From assembly GCA_012932865.1 (NCBI GenBank), contig SAXG01000022.1, positions 558,001 to 622,000 on the forward strand: 64,000 nt of DNA, given 5' to 3'. This DNA is from Amylostereum areolatum. Taxonomy: Eukaryota; Basidiomycota; Agaricomycetes; Russulales; Stereaceae. This document shows positions 32,891-45,094 of this stretch, piece by piece. Numbering within the stretch: position 1 is the stretch's first letter; every line of letters starts with the position of its first letter. The notes below the pieces were generated by a model, which ran no database searches, had not been told where the DNA came from, and saw only the letters and a list, made by a program, of their open reading frames with translations. The position numbers and the translations under genes are program-made.

Positions 32891-34971
32891 ATGGGCAACC
32901 TGTTCTCCGCGGTCTTTCAGCCTCATCCTATCGTCACCGGAGCCAGCATCACTCTCAAGCCCAAGGATTCCCGCTCGCCCAATCGTCTGGACATTTATGA
33001 CTTGGTGAAGGACCCCGTGCAGTTCTCGTTGTACGTCCAAGCTATAGGTGCGTGAAGGACGTCCTTGTGTCTCGACTGCGCCGCGCCTGAACTGCAGGCT
33101 CTTACAGCAGCCATGTACGCTGTCGATCAAAGCAAAGCCACGTCCTACTTTCAGCTAGCCGGGATTCACGGCATGCCCTACGAGCCTTGGGCGGGATCCC
33201 GCAAAGGATACGAGGACGGATACTGCGTGCATGGGACCGTCCTCTTCCCCACATGGCACAGACCCTACATCGCCCTGTTCGAAGTTCGTCCTTCATTCTT
33301 CCCTAGCCTTCGCGGGTCTGACGCGTAGGGGTTTCAGCAAGCGTTGCAGCGACATGCTATCGACATCGCGGAGACATATACCGTGTCCGACCGGGACATG
33401 TGGATGAGAGCTGCGGTCAACCTGCGTGCGCCTTATTGGGATTGGGCTTCCGTGTCCGTGCCACCAGACGAGGTCCTCTCCATGGCGAACGTCGAAATCA
33501 CTCGGTATGACGGCAAGCGGGTTCGAGTTTCAAATCCTTTGCTCCGCTACACTTTCCACCCTGTATACCCAGGATTCCCCGCTCCCTTTGACCAATGGGA
33601 ATACGACCAAGCGTGCACTTACCAACGACAAGCTTGACGCAAAAAGCAATGTCGAGCTCTTGAAGCAGTAAGCTTCCGCATGTATCCTTGGTCTTTCTTG
33701 ACGTTGACTGAGATGTCCCCCAAGGGAACTCGCCAAAGCCCAAGATCAGGTCAAATATTCTACATATCACCTGTTCATGTCTAGGGACGACTGGGCAGGG
33801 TTTAGCACCCACGCCGTTCTCGATGGCCCGCCAGGTGCGGTGTCGTATAAGAAGCGGCCCAGAAACTCTAACAGCCTCGAGTCCATCCATGATACCATGC
33901 ACTTGTATGTTTTTTTCTTCGTCTCTCTTCTTGTCATACACAAGGTTACTCTCCTTGTTTCTAGGCTCCTCGGAGGGCACATGGCAGATCCTGCAGTAGC
34001 CGGTACAATGGTTCCTCCCACTCAGCGACACATGTCGAAGTGCTGAAACTTTGAGACCTCCTAGCCTTCGACCCTATATTCTGGATGCACCATGCGAACA
34101 TCGATCGCATCTTATCGCTATGGACAGCCTTCAACGGTGGAAAATGGGTCCATCCAAAGGCAGAAAACGACACTGGTGCGCCTGACCGACTGTCTTCAAT
34201 CAGCCCCTCGTCTCATATGTTCGTCGGTAGATCTAACCCCGTTCTGGAAATCACAAAAGAGTCACTGGACCTCGGCCATGGTCACCTACTACCGACAGTC
34301 TCGGGTACTCGTATCCGGAGTTCAATGGGGTTGACATAAACGACTTGGGCGCCATGCGAGAGCGAGCGGCAACAGTCATCCACCAGCTGTACAGTCCAAG
34401 TTTCGCGAAGCTCCATGAAGCGGAAGGGCAACTTCCGTCGGACCACCCTCGCGATTGGACTGCTCGCATCCGCTTCAAGAAGTACCAGCTCGGAGGGAGC
34501 TTCTCCGTCCTCATCTTCCTAGGCGATGTTCCCGACGACCCACTCGAATGGCGCATCTGCTCGTCGTTCGTGGGCGCTTATCATGCGTTAGCTAACAGCG
34601 CCGCGGGACGTTGTGCAAACTGTCGTCGGCAACGGGACCTCGTCATTGAGGGCTTTGTTCATCTTAGCCCTACTATGGCAGAACGGTCAGGATTCGGCGC
34701 GCTCAAGGCTCAACAAGCCCTTCCCTTCCTTGGGCAACATCTTTCATGGCGTTTACAGCGAGTATGTAGTGCTTTTTTGTCCGTGGAATATGTACTGATC
34801 GGGATACGTGCTCAGGTGAATAGATCACCGATCAATATCGACGAGCTGCCTTCGCTCGAGGTGGTGATCATGTCCACGCCAGTTGGACCTCGACACTTTC
34901 TCTACCAAACAGGACGATATCCGCGTACATTACTGTATGACGCTAGGCCTCCCTGGGGGAGCGGTCCCTAG
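32891..34971 (+). pseudogene. Tyrosinase (type-3 copper), frame-broken
   Basis: ATG at 32891; early exons 32891-33047, 33108-33283 and 33338 onward. CuA-site histidines lie in LAGIHGMPYEPW, GYCVHGTVLFP and FPTWHRPYIALFEQ, followed by LRAPYWDWAS. CuB-site histidines lie in ESIHDTMH, GGHMAD context and [19 protein letters not shown]. The C-terminal part has [45 protein letters not shown] and LVIEGFVHL. Tyrosinases oxidise phenols to quinones for melanin; no signal peptide is present, as usual for mushroom tyrosinases. All copper ligands are present, but the frame slips by one base at ~33600, ~34200 and ~34293 with no possible intron. It is a recent pseudogene or has base errors. Confidence 0.82.
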
Positions 34972-35447
34972 TTACAGGCTTAAGCTCAAATAGAATGTTT
35001 ACGTCGTTTCATAGTACTAATCATACATTCCACTCTACCTAGTTCAAGTTGTGGCGGCGCTGGCGCGTGGCGACTTGTTATTCCTTGTTACATACTTATT
35101 TCGATTGTCGTAATATCGCAACGGTGGATTATATACCCTGTCATTGTTATCCCTTCATGTGACTATATCAACGAATCCCCGGAAAGTCTGGTCCAATGTT
35201 TTGGCCCATAGGACAAGGTCGGTCAACTGTGAACTTAGCTTGAATGACAATGCCTATTTTATCACTCAACTCTTCTTTCGAGGTAGGTGTAAGAACCTAT
35301 CGTCGTTGAAACACGTTGATGCCAATTTTCTCAGGCTAAATCGAAACGTATCGTACATGTCATGTAATACAAACAGAGAGCGCAACCTACACAAAGACTA
35401 GCGTGCTTGGATGCTGGCACGTCGCAAACACCACAACCGAATCCGAA
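34972..35447. other. Intergenic between convergent genes
   Basis: Moderately AT-rich; the 3' flanks of tyrosinase and the MFS gene. Nothing recognised. Confidence 0.5.
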
Positions 35448-38119
35448 CTACAACTCAGGCAACGGAGAAGCGGTCCTGGAAATACGAACGAAGGCACGGT
35501 GAGGTCGAATCTGAAGGAGTAAACAGAGATCCCTTACCCGCAACGATCTACCCTTGAGTTGCACGAAGGGGACGAAGAGAACGAACAAGCCAGCGACGAT
35601 CCTGCAGAGAGTACTCAGGAGATGCGGGACGTCAGGAGACAGGAAGGTACTTACGCAGCTTCGCATCCGAACGTCTGCAGAGCTCCGTTCTTCGTAGCCC
35701 ACGGCACCTGGAAATATGCCACCGCAAACCCTCCCAAAGTACGCGAAAGGTTGATCAATGCACTGATCTCTCCCTGGTTCTTCGGGAAGCAGTCGTTTGC
35801 GTACGCGTCTGTCCTCGCCGTGTCACCCACTTTTCCAAGCTATATATCCAGACAAGGACCGGACTTACAGACGGCGACGGTGTTGATCATTGTGGCCAGC
35901 TCCGCGATTCCCCAGCCCATGACGAGCGCGCCAGTGCTGAGATGCTTCTCCAAGGAAGCACCTAGAACGACGAAGCCGCAGATGTACAGCGGGACGGCGA
36001 TGTAGCATGCCCTGCACACCACCATCAGTCACCCAGCTTCATTCCAACACCGGGTCCGGAAAGAGCATACCAAAGACGACTCTCGGCCTCGAAAACACCG
36101 TTGTTGCGTCGGATGGACATGTTCATGATGAAATCGTTGACATATCGTCCCACCACCTCACCGATGAGGACAGCAACCTGTCATGGGCGAGAGCTAGAGG
36201 TAAGCGCATCGTGCAGAAGAGATCCGGGACACAACTTACAATGGGCGTCCCATATGCACCAGCGATACCAAATTGACCAAAGCCAAATCCGGCAGGTTTG
36301 GGTTCGCCCAGGAAGACGGCGTTCGTCACCTATAAGCTTCTGAGCCAAAAATAAACTTCACGCCACCGTCAGACGCACGTTGATACCAATGCTGAATCCG
36401 AAGAGCATAGCCTGTAACATAGTCAGCGCACGATAACGACAGGAATGCGTGATAAACGGACCTCAAAGATGATTACGAGGAGAAGCTGAGGCCTCCAGAT
36501 GATGTTGAGCGGAGAAAAGATGATGACGCTCCATGGCTTGCTGTACTTCGCCATTTTCATGCCTGTGAAACCCAAAAGTGTCTCAACACGGTATCGGAGA
36601 CCGGTCGTAGGGCGTGGGGGAATGGGCTTGAGAGTGCGGTTGTACATGCTGAACAGGCCTCATCAGTAGTGGATTATACAAAGATCGGAGAAATCACTCG
36701 CGTTTCTTCTCCGAAGAACAGGATCAAGCCCACGACTATGGCGCTGTAGATAGAGCCAATGCCATAGGCCCAGCGCCAGCTCGCACGGGCAACGAGGAAT
36801 CCAAATGCAAACGGAGACAGGAAAGGCGACACGATAAAGCCCATGGTCCAGATGTTGAGCTAACCGATTTCCGTGGGAATTAATGTGAAAGCTCCGTCTA
36901 CGAGAAAAGGAAATGCGAGCGCACCTTTCGCGCTTGCAGGTGGAATGGGTACATGTCCGTGATCACGAATAGACCCTACAGAGAAAACATGAGAGTCGTG
37001 TCATCCCTCAGGATCGAACAGCACCGTACAGTAACTTGTGGACAGGTCCTGTTGTCAACGGTGTTTTAGCACAGTTTCGAGAAGGGCCTGAGTAGCCACC
37101 AACTGACAACAGTACTCACGCGAAGAAGGCGTTCAAACAACGCATCGCTGATTATAGAAAGGCCCATCAATACCGCCAATGGCATGGAGAGCGGGACGGC
37201 TAATTTATGCTTACCGGTGAAGGTTTTCAGAGTGGGCGCGAACGTGCAGCCCACGAGCCAACCGAGCGCAAACACCTAGTATACGTTCAACCAGGGTCGG
37301 TAAGCTTTCATCACCGCGTGTAAGGACGGATGCATTACCTGGGACCAGAACAGAATTGGAAGACGCCCGTAGCGGCGCATAAGCATGACAGCGAAAAGTC
37401 CACCCCAACCTGAAGATTGTCAACTTCTGCCGTGCAGTGTTGAAACGCGTTTTGGGTACACACCGAGTAGGAAGATACTCCAGCTAATTGGGACATGATA
37501 AGACTATTCAACTGGAAAGCAAACACATTTCTTACTTGGATGTCAGGTTGTTTATCACACCTGTCGTCGTATTGAATTGCTCCGCGAGAGCAAAAATGGA
37601 CGCGATACCTGCGCGTCGTCAGCAAGTATGGGCGTAAAAGGCATATTGTTAGCCTACCGATCCCAGAGTCAAAGTCCGGAATGATTGCGGCGAGCGTTAG
37701 GATGAGCAATTGGACGGTCTTGCGCCGGGAAGTCCACTAAAAACACGTTCAACACGTAACGCCAAGACAATACGATGATGCACGCGCATTCTGGGGGTCC
37801 TCTGGGTCGTCCGTCGGCTGTGGCCACAACACCTTCGTCCCGTCCGCCGTCAGCTTCAGTCTGGCCGCCACCGCGTCTCCAAACTCGATTCTCGCCTCCC
37901 TGACTCCCGCAATGAGATTCAGGATAAAGGGGGAGAAGACGGGTACACGCACTCTGGGTCAACGACGAGCCGTCCTGCACGATGTTCATGGTAAGACAGT
38001 AGATCTATCTCAGAGACCGAATCCTGGGACGACTGGATACGATGCTTCTCATCGTGTTGGTCTGAGCCCTTGGAACTCTGGGTATCGAACGGCGGTGAGG
38101 ATGTCTTGGGCTGGGACAT
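35448..38119 (-). CDS. MFS transporter with polar N-terminal extension
   Basis: ATG at 38119 (MSQPKTSSPPFDTQSSKG); roughly a dozen exons down to the stop near 35448. The N-terminus is hydrophilic, with ARIEFGDAVAARLKLTADGT and VLWPQPTDDPEDPQNA before the first helix (LLILTLAAIIPDFDSGIG). Further blocks: helix 3-4 region LFWSQVFALGWLVGCTFAPT, MYPFHLQARK-like region, ARASWRWAYGIGSIYSAIVV, a central loop NRTLKPIPPRPTTGLRYRVE, NAVFLGEPKPAGFGFGQFG, YIAVPLYICGFVVLGASLEK, and a C-terminal IVAGLFVLFVPFVQLKGRSL. This is a 12-helix major facilitator of the fungal clade with the DPxDPQNW-type preamble; the substrate is unknown. Exact exon edges were not all resolved. Confidence 0.85.
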
Positions 38120-38939
38120 GCCTGCTGGTTGGAACGAGGGAAAGTCAGAAGGGGATGGATATACAGGGACGCATGTTTTATACCGTTACGATATACCAAG
38201 TTGGGCATACATCCCAACACGCATACCCGGTGATGATGTCTTGACCGCCTTCCCCTCGGGTCGTGTGACGAATGGGCGGTGGGGAAGTCTGACCGGAGGT
38301 AGCCAATCCCAGGCGCGATCCTGCACGATCACCCCCAATCAATGGATATAGAAGCGCCGTAGTTTCCCCACGGAGCCCACGCGCATGCCCTGAGGGTTTC
38401 TCGGGTCCACAGACACGACCAACATGGTCCATCTCGTCCAGGGACGTGAGTGGACTGAGAACAAGACACATGGGATCTACATTCCTCTCCAGGGAGACGT
38501 GCGGCCGATATTTCTCACAAGGCTCATGTGAGGTCGAAGTTGAATTGGCGCTGCAACAAATCCCGGACTAGTCTGAGAGAACGGCAAAACCATTGAGCAG
38601 TGCGTTGGGTGGTTCAGGAGTCGGCGTAGAGTATAGGAGATGCGTACCAGAGGATTGACAGCTCCAGGATGTGGTTGGCAAGAGGCCAAGCCACATGAGA
38701 GTGTATTCGGAATTCACTCACACGTGGCTGCTGTTCTAAACACGATCAGCGTGATCAAACCGGTCAGTTGTCACCTGTGACGTGAGATCTCAAGATATAC
38801 ACGGGATGGCGACCCTCGGAGAGCGTATGTGATGTGGTGAGGATGGATCGACAAAGATGGTCTACGCCGTACGGTTACGCCTGGCGGTAAAGCCTGCGGA
38901 TAACCTGTTTATAGCAAACGGAGGCGTCTACGTCTGGCA

Positions 38940-39258
38940 AGTAACAGAATCATCGCAGACTCTTGGAGACTCCTCGCCTTCTACACCTCCAAGGACCCCG
39001 AGATCCGACAAAAGGCAGGACAATGCCTCGCCTACCGCACTCCGACCGCCGCAAGAAAATACTCCTTCGCCCCTGAACGCATCGTAGACGCCTGGCTCGA
39101 GCATGGCCCCACAGGCGAATCTCGCGAACAGCTCAAGCTAATGCTGACCCGCGAGGTGGCGGACATCTTTCTTTACGAGACCGGCCGAGCTTGTCAAGAC
39201 TCCCGCTTACATGTATTCCGTTCTCAGTACTTGATCCTTCATTTTCCATCCGACTGAG
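38940..39258 (+). pseudogene. Orphan coding-like fragment
   Basis: An open frame of ~105 codons without a start: it opens IIADSWRLLAFYTSKDPEIR, continues with AYRTPTAARKYSFAPERIVD and ends at LILHFPSD before a TGA near 39258. Composition is strongly protein-like. A preceding ATG frame at 38857 (MVYAVRLRLAVKPADNLF) could be a first exon, but the join is not clear. I do not recognise the family; it may be the surviving exon of a displaced gene. Confidence 0.4.
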
Positions 39259-39423
39259 CCAAAGCACAACGAGTTTGAATGGTAGTATTCATGAGATCAC
39301 TTGAAACTTTGAAAGTGTTATCGACTACTAGCCCCTAAATCTATTCGGCCGATAGTCCCGGGACATGAAAAGCCTAATGATCACGTCACCCCGCGACATC
39401 ATTCAAACCCTGGGACCTTGTCC

Positions 39424-39453
39424 CAAACCCCTCTCAGCTTCTAGAGGGGTTTG
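39424..39453. repeat. Small hairpin (11-bp stem, 8-nt loop)
   Basis: CAAACCCCTCT and AGAGGGGTTTG pair perfectly around an 8-nt loop in a non-coding stretch. It could be the core of a degraded MITE; no gene context supports a terminator role. Confidence 0.7.
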
Positions 39454-40648
39454 AGTCGAACCTATGGAGACTCGGAGCTGTCTTGAAGATAGGCGCCTAA
39501 TCCCCAGAATTGGAGGATACCTCTGTGGCCCTCTGTGGCGATGGTAATTAGCAGAGGAAACCTGTCTATGTGCCTGTTGTGTAGCAAGGGCTCATCGACA
39601 TCAGCTGTTGACAAGTGGTACTTGCCGTCAGCTTATACCGTTTACCTATTTGCACCCTATTAGCCACCTGGTAGCAACCTGGTAGGGCACTTCTGTCATT
39701 GGAAGATAAGGAAGCTGGTACATGGTGGTCGAGAATCGAGATGAGGCAGAGTATCAGCCTCGTGCTGAGGAGAAGCGAGGAATTTGGTCCACCAGAAACT
39801 CGTCGACAGAATGGGAATATGACAAAAGGTCACCGGCCCCCGCCAACACAGTATCGGCATTCTCCGGATAGTGCTTTACGAGCGAGTCTTCGCCACGACC
39901 AGATTGAGGACATCCATAATTTCTGGCAACCGGCCAATTTCACCCTCACCGCCATGCGAAGGTCGTCCACTGGCAGCAGGCAAGACGTGCTACCCGGACG
40001 TCAATCTAGAAGGGGAGGTTATTAGGCTGCATTGGTCCCACTGCTGCAGAACCCGCTATATGCTGCACCGGACAAGGCGGCAGGGAAAGGCACGAGTACT
40101 CTGTGGGACTTCAATCAAAAATGATTTAAGCATCTCCTACCAGCCTGGACGTCCTCTTGGATGTCTCTTCCCTCGAGCTCCGTTCAGGGCCTGAAACACC
40201 TTTGCGCCGCAAGCAAAACGTCTGGATACCATTTCACCTCTCCTGGGTCTCATCCTCACACGTACCCTCCCCTGTCCAATCTCGTGGCCTCCCTATGAGA
40301 CATGCTCGGTGTTCCTCGGAAGTACTTCTCGTCGAGTCAATCTCGAACATGGATATGGGATGTGACATTAACCACGACGTTCAGCCATTGCACTAGTTAA
40401 GAAGTGCACGTGTGGTCTTGCATTCTGCGCTCACGAGCCACAGCTGATCTGAGAAACCCCCCCAGCTCGCGAAGACCATCCTGGACCCTGAACACAGTCA
40501 ATCAGCAACGCTTTGCGGGGCGGCGCCATCTGATGACGATGAATTGAACGAAGAGGTCACGCGAATCCCATCGAGGCTGTATGTGTCGTTTCGCCATATC
40601 CAACTTGCCACAGGTGACAGGACTGTTGAAACTAGGAAAGAGACCAAA

Positions 40649-43319
40649 TCATATTAATCGTGATATCATGAGCCAGTCAAACCCCGGAACTACCACCGGA
40701 CCTTGAGGCCTCAGCCCTAATGCGACGGCCCCGGCCTCGCCTCCACATCCCCACCAGCCTTCCCAGAGTCTTCGATCTCCAATCCTCTCCATCACTTTTC
40801 GCACTTCCTTATTCCAATCCGTCACGAGCGTCAGATAGATCCCCGCCACAGCGGCGTAGACGAGCGACACGGTGAGCCCGATCCAAAGGCCGTGAAGGCC
40901 CATATCACGCTTGAACGCGAGCCAAATGCCGAACGGGATGCCTACGAGGGAAAGTCAGACCAACGAGACATGGGGCGTGAAAGAAAGTTGACGTACCGAT
41001 AACATAGTATGCACTGTAAGGAAGGGACGGTGAGCCGCGATATAATTGCAAGATGTGGGATGGAGCCTCACCTCAGGTTGATCAAAGCACCCGTAAACTA
41101 TAAAATGAACAAGAGTCAGCACGTTCCTCAATCGTGGGTGAGCTCAAGGAAGGCTATAAACGCACCTGTTTTCCGCGTGCCCTGAGAATACCACCTGTTA
41201 CCGCGCTCAGCCCGTCGAAGACTTGGAAGAGTCCGACGATGGGAAGAATAGCCGCTACAAGGGTGATCACGGCTGCGAAGGGCAGGGCGTGTCAGTGTGT
41301 TGTCATGTTAGTGCACGTCACAAATAGACGCACCTGGATCATCGTTGAAGATATATCCCCAAGAATTCCGGAAGGTCAAGAATAGGGTGCTATAGATGAC
41401 ACAAAGGTCAACTTCGATGTAGGGAAGTGGGCAAATGATAAACCGACCTGGATATCGAGGCAAAGAACAACGCGAGCACCATCGACATCTTGGCAGATAC
41501 ACCAGCGCGGAAAGCATTCTTTTCACCAAGTAGGTTGCCAATTCTGGACGAGCTGCTGTCAGAGAAGTAAGAGTGTAACTGTCAAAGCGCATTTACCGGA
41601 CGGAAGCGGCCACGCTGAGGGCAAAGGGCGCCTGGAACGTCGTCGATGCAGATACAAGAAGGACCGACTGAGTCGCGAGTGCGATTGGGCTCAGACTATA
41701 CACGGGAGTCAGTGATACGAGTACCAAGAAGGCGGGTATCAACAGACTCACAGGCTGGCCGCGACTGTATGCGCCTTTCCTGTTAGTGAGACACGAGATA
41801 TGAATGGAAAGTCTACTTACGGCCAACGAGCTCCCATGACCACCATTCGGATGCGGTTTGACCTACATAGAGCATTGATTTATGGCAAAGATGTGATTGA
41901 TATGACAACATACCGACTCCAGAGAGTCCGAGTTGAACGAGAACACCAAGGCCCGTGAAAGACTTGCGCGAAAAGGGGTGCCATGCCGTTTTGGGGACGA
42001 AGAAAATGCCATAGAAGACGGAGGCCAAAGAAACGAGATTGAAAGAGATTGACGACGCCAGAGGGGCACCAATAAAGCCCAAACCAAATGGCTTGGGGAC
42101 CCCAAACTGTACGTGGGTGATGAGAGCATATTGGTTAGCGAAAAGGTATTGCGGCCATACCAAGAAGATAGTTGAGCGCGGCATTGATTGGTGCAACGAC
42201 CATGATAATCTGAGTGGGTACACTGAAGAGACCTAAAAGCAAGGGACCTCTGTGAGAACAGCACAGGATTATATTTTTATGTGACGTGGACTACCTTGAG
42301 ACTGGAAGTAGCGCCTAGAAAAAAGATATTAGTCGCTCAGAGAAGAAAAAAAGAACTCTCATACCTAGAGATACAGTTAAATGCATATGCAGGTAAACCA
42401 ATGGATGCGTATTTGAGATAGAGAGCAGCAAGATAAGCAACGTCGGCATCTTGACGGAGCAATAAGAGGATAGCCTCGGAGTTGAACCACATTAGAAAAA
42501 CAGGCTGTCATGCACAGGGATGAGTTCAGACGACGAGAAGGACATGGGAACAGGTCGTACCAGTAGTGTTACGGTAATTACGACAGCTACAGCAGCACAT
42601 TAGACAGATACGACGCATACACGTTGTAACTCACTCATTCTTTGAGACCACAGCCCGACGAGCCGGGGATTCGAGGACGTCCAAGCAGAGGGAAGCATGG
42701 TGTCTAACGTGCTAGAGAAACCTTGAATGATGCTGTAACCTGTGACGCTAGCGGTCATCGAGCCTAGCGTCGCTGCCGCAAGGGCAGTGGTGGACAGATG
42801 TCCAATGGATATGACAGAAGCAATGACAAGCGAGTACTCAAGCAAGTGAGTTCTGAGGAGATACACGTTAGAACCTCAGAGGACCGAACAATGCAAAGAA
42901 ACGCACCCAAATACTGGTATGGTATACTTGAGAAGAATTTTGAGCTCGTCCAAATAGGTGTGCATCCAATTCGATGGATGACTTTCCGTCGATCCAGCAG
43001 CATCCTCCTCTTCAATGCGAGGAACCAATAGGGGTGTGTATTCAGTGGGCACGATGTTCTTCAAGCCCTCGGGAATGGTACTGGGGGCAGCCGGTGGTAC
43101 AGGGCGAAGGTACTCTGTCGGAAAGCTGGTCCTACGTGGCGGAGAAGGATGGTAATCGTCGTCGTCGTCGTCGTCGTCTTGTCCAGGGTGGTCAAGTTGT
43201 GCATTAGGCTGAGGAGTGTCGTCGGTCTGATCTGGGTTGCGTGCAGAGTAGCGGGCAAGAATGGCATAATCTGAAGGCAAAGAAGAGGGAGTTCCATAGT
43301 GTACGTAGGTTGACGACAT
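40649..43319 (-). CDS. MATE-family multidrug/toxin extrusion transporter
   Basis: ATG at 43319 (MSSTYVHYGTPSSLPSDY). The cytoplasmic N-terminus is long and polar with an eight-Asp run (GAC/GAT repeats at ~43158-43185) and ends FPTEYLRPVPP ... EYTPLLVPRIEEED. Then come DELKILLKYTIPVFG, SVISIGHLSTTALAAATLGSMTASVTGYS, GFSSTLDTMLPSAWTS, later helices (LAYLAALYLKYASIGLPAYA-like region near 42400), VVMGARWPRV-type segments and GLHGLWIGLTVSLVYAAVAG. The soluble tail (DWNKEVRKVMERIGDRR) ends at 40649. MATE proteins export organic cations or metabolites in exchange for H+ or Na+; fungal vacuolar or plasma-membrane placement is uncertain. It is divergently transcribed from Sam50 with only ~170 bp between starts. 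Confidence 0.88.
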
Positions 43320-43487
43320 GACCGGCGAACGAAGGAGGACTTGGACGACGCCCGGCAGAAGAAGATAAGAGACCAACAAGTTCCAAGCCGCGAAACAGAC
43401 GCGCTCAAGCATCTTCAGGACGCGTTCGGACTGCCGCGGGCCGGACCGAACTGAGCAACTCCGCGTTGAGAACGCCGAACGGGCATC
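43320..43487. promoter_or_regulatory. Short shared promoter of MATE and SAM50 genes
   Basis: 168 bp between divergent start codons, so both genes must share or overlap promoter elements here. No TATA box is obvious, consistent with a housekeeping-type promoter. Confidence 0.6.
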
Positions 43488-45094
43488 ATGGACGCCTCTC
43501 TCCTCGACCAGCCCGCCCGCGTCGCCGCCGTGCACGTCGAAGGCGCCAAACACACCCGTCGCTCCTTTCTCCAGTCTATCGTATCTCCCCACCTCATCCA
43601 GCATGATCCCGCCACTTTCGAGTCCGTCCTCCTCACGACGAGGAACATCGGTCACTACCTCCGCGAAACAGACGTGTTCCAGTCCGTCGCTGCCAAGTTA
43701 GAACCTAGCTCCGCCCCCGGCGCAAAGCCTGGCGATGTCGACATCATACTTACCACTCGCGAGAGAGGTCGGTTCTTCCTTAAAACATCCACAGAAGTTG
43801 GGAACAACGAAGGCAATGCCGTGTGTACCACCCACCCTTCTTCCGCCAACCCAGCTCACTTTTCATAGAGCGCCACCGGCCGCATACGAAACGTCTTTGG
43901 CGGCGCAGAGACTTTGGAGGCGAATGTTTCCGTCGGCACACAGACCCGTCGCTCCTTCCACGGCACTTTTTCTGCACCTCTCACCTCCACTCTCGACACC
44001 CGCGGCGACATCTCTGTATACGCCTCTGACAAGGACAATACCACGTTTGCCAGTTGTACAGAGGCCCTACGTGGCGCTAGGGCTGTCGTCAGAGTGCGTC
44101 TGTAATCCTCTATCACGGCTATAATGTGTTAACTTTCTCGGTGAAGCGCGGCACGCAACGCTCAGGACAACACGAGCTTGGCTATGAAGCCGTTCTCCGA
44201 CACATAAGCGGCCTTTCCGAGTCTGCATCACTATCGTGCGCGTCTCACTTTGTTTACATATCGCACCTCCCTAACGTATCTTGAAGTATCCGTGAAGCTG
44301 CAGGTCAATCCGTCAAGTCCTCTATCTTCCACTCCTGGGCTCGCGACACTCGCAATGGGACAATCACTAGCACAGAAGGCGGTTTGACCAAAATTCGCCA
44401 TGAGTTTGCAGGATTAGGAGGGGACGCGGCTTTTTACAAGGTCGAGGCGGAGGGTCAGGCGTGTCGCCAACTGTTCCCTGGGGTGGTATGTAATATACTT
44501 TGATACATTTATCGTCTTATGACATTTTTACTCCCCAGTTTCTCTCTGTTGGCATGCGTGGTGGTCTTCTCCATAACCTAAGCGGCCCCTCCCTTTTCTC
44601 CGACCGTTTTCAGCTCGGAGGACCCAACAACGTACGATCTTTCCGCACAAATAGCATGGGACCTCGTGATGGGCGTATGTGCATCGTCTCAATTCCCTGC
44701 GCCCTTCTGACCCCTTCAACTTTAGCGGATGCCGTGGGGGGCGACCTCTACTGGGCGATGGGTGCCAGCTTGATCACCAATATCCCACGCAAACCCCACT
44801 GGCCACTAAGGACGCATTTCTACCTCAATGCCGGCCAACTGGACTCTATGCGGCGATGTTCGTCTCCGACCTTGCTTTCCTCCCTTGTGGCTTATCATCC
44901 CTCCTTTAGCAAAATCGCTGCAAGAAAATATTGCGGAATCTCTGTCTCGACCGTCTGTATCTGCAGGCCTTGGCCTGATCTATTCCTTCGACCCCATTCG
45001 CGTAGAGCTCAATTTCGGTGTCCCGCTCGCTGCCCGCAAGTCGGACGGCTTCCGACGTGGACTGCAGGTCGGCATGGGACTCGAGTTCTTATAG
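43488..45094 (+). CDS. SAM50: Sam50/Tob55 outer-membrane beta-barrel assembly protein, 432 aa
   Basis: Seven exons (43488-43820, 43869-44093, 44147-44235, 44287-44485, 44539-44674, 44726-44857, 44910-45094) join in phase to 432 aa. The N-terminal ~110 residues form one POTRA-like domain (VAAVHVEGAKHTRRSFLQSI ... FQSVAAKLEP). The rest is an Omp85 16-strand barrel: GRIRNVFGGAETLEANVSVG, TRRSFHGTFSAPLTSTLDT, FLSVGMRGGLL, FQLGGPNNVRSFRTNSMGPR and GLGLIYSFDPIRVELNFGVP, ending in the aromatic/hydrophobic strand GMGLEFL. It is the core of the SAM complex that inserts beta-barrel proteins into the mitochondrial outer membrane, and is normally an essential single-copy gene. No frame problems were found. 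Confidence 0.95.

Larger units (their letters stand above)
38120..40648. other. Long intergenic region with gene debris
   Basis: 2.5 kb between the MFS start and the MATE stop. Contains an orphan coding-like stretch (38940-39258) and a small hairpin (39424-39453), listed separately. Plus-strand frames at 39699-40396 have no motifs. Confidence 0.45.

Noticed and set aside
24343..35000. A secondary-metabolite gene cluster (kinase, synthetase-like, tyrosinase, MFS)
   Set aside because: No backbone enzyme (PKS, NRPS, terpene synthase, DMATS) or pathway regulator is present, snurportin interrupts the block, and several members are frame-broken.
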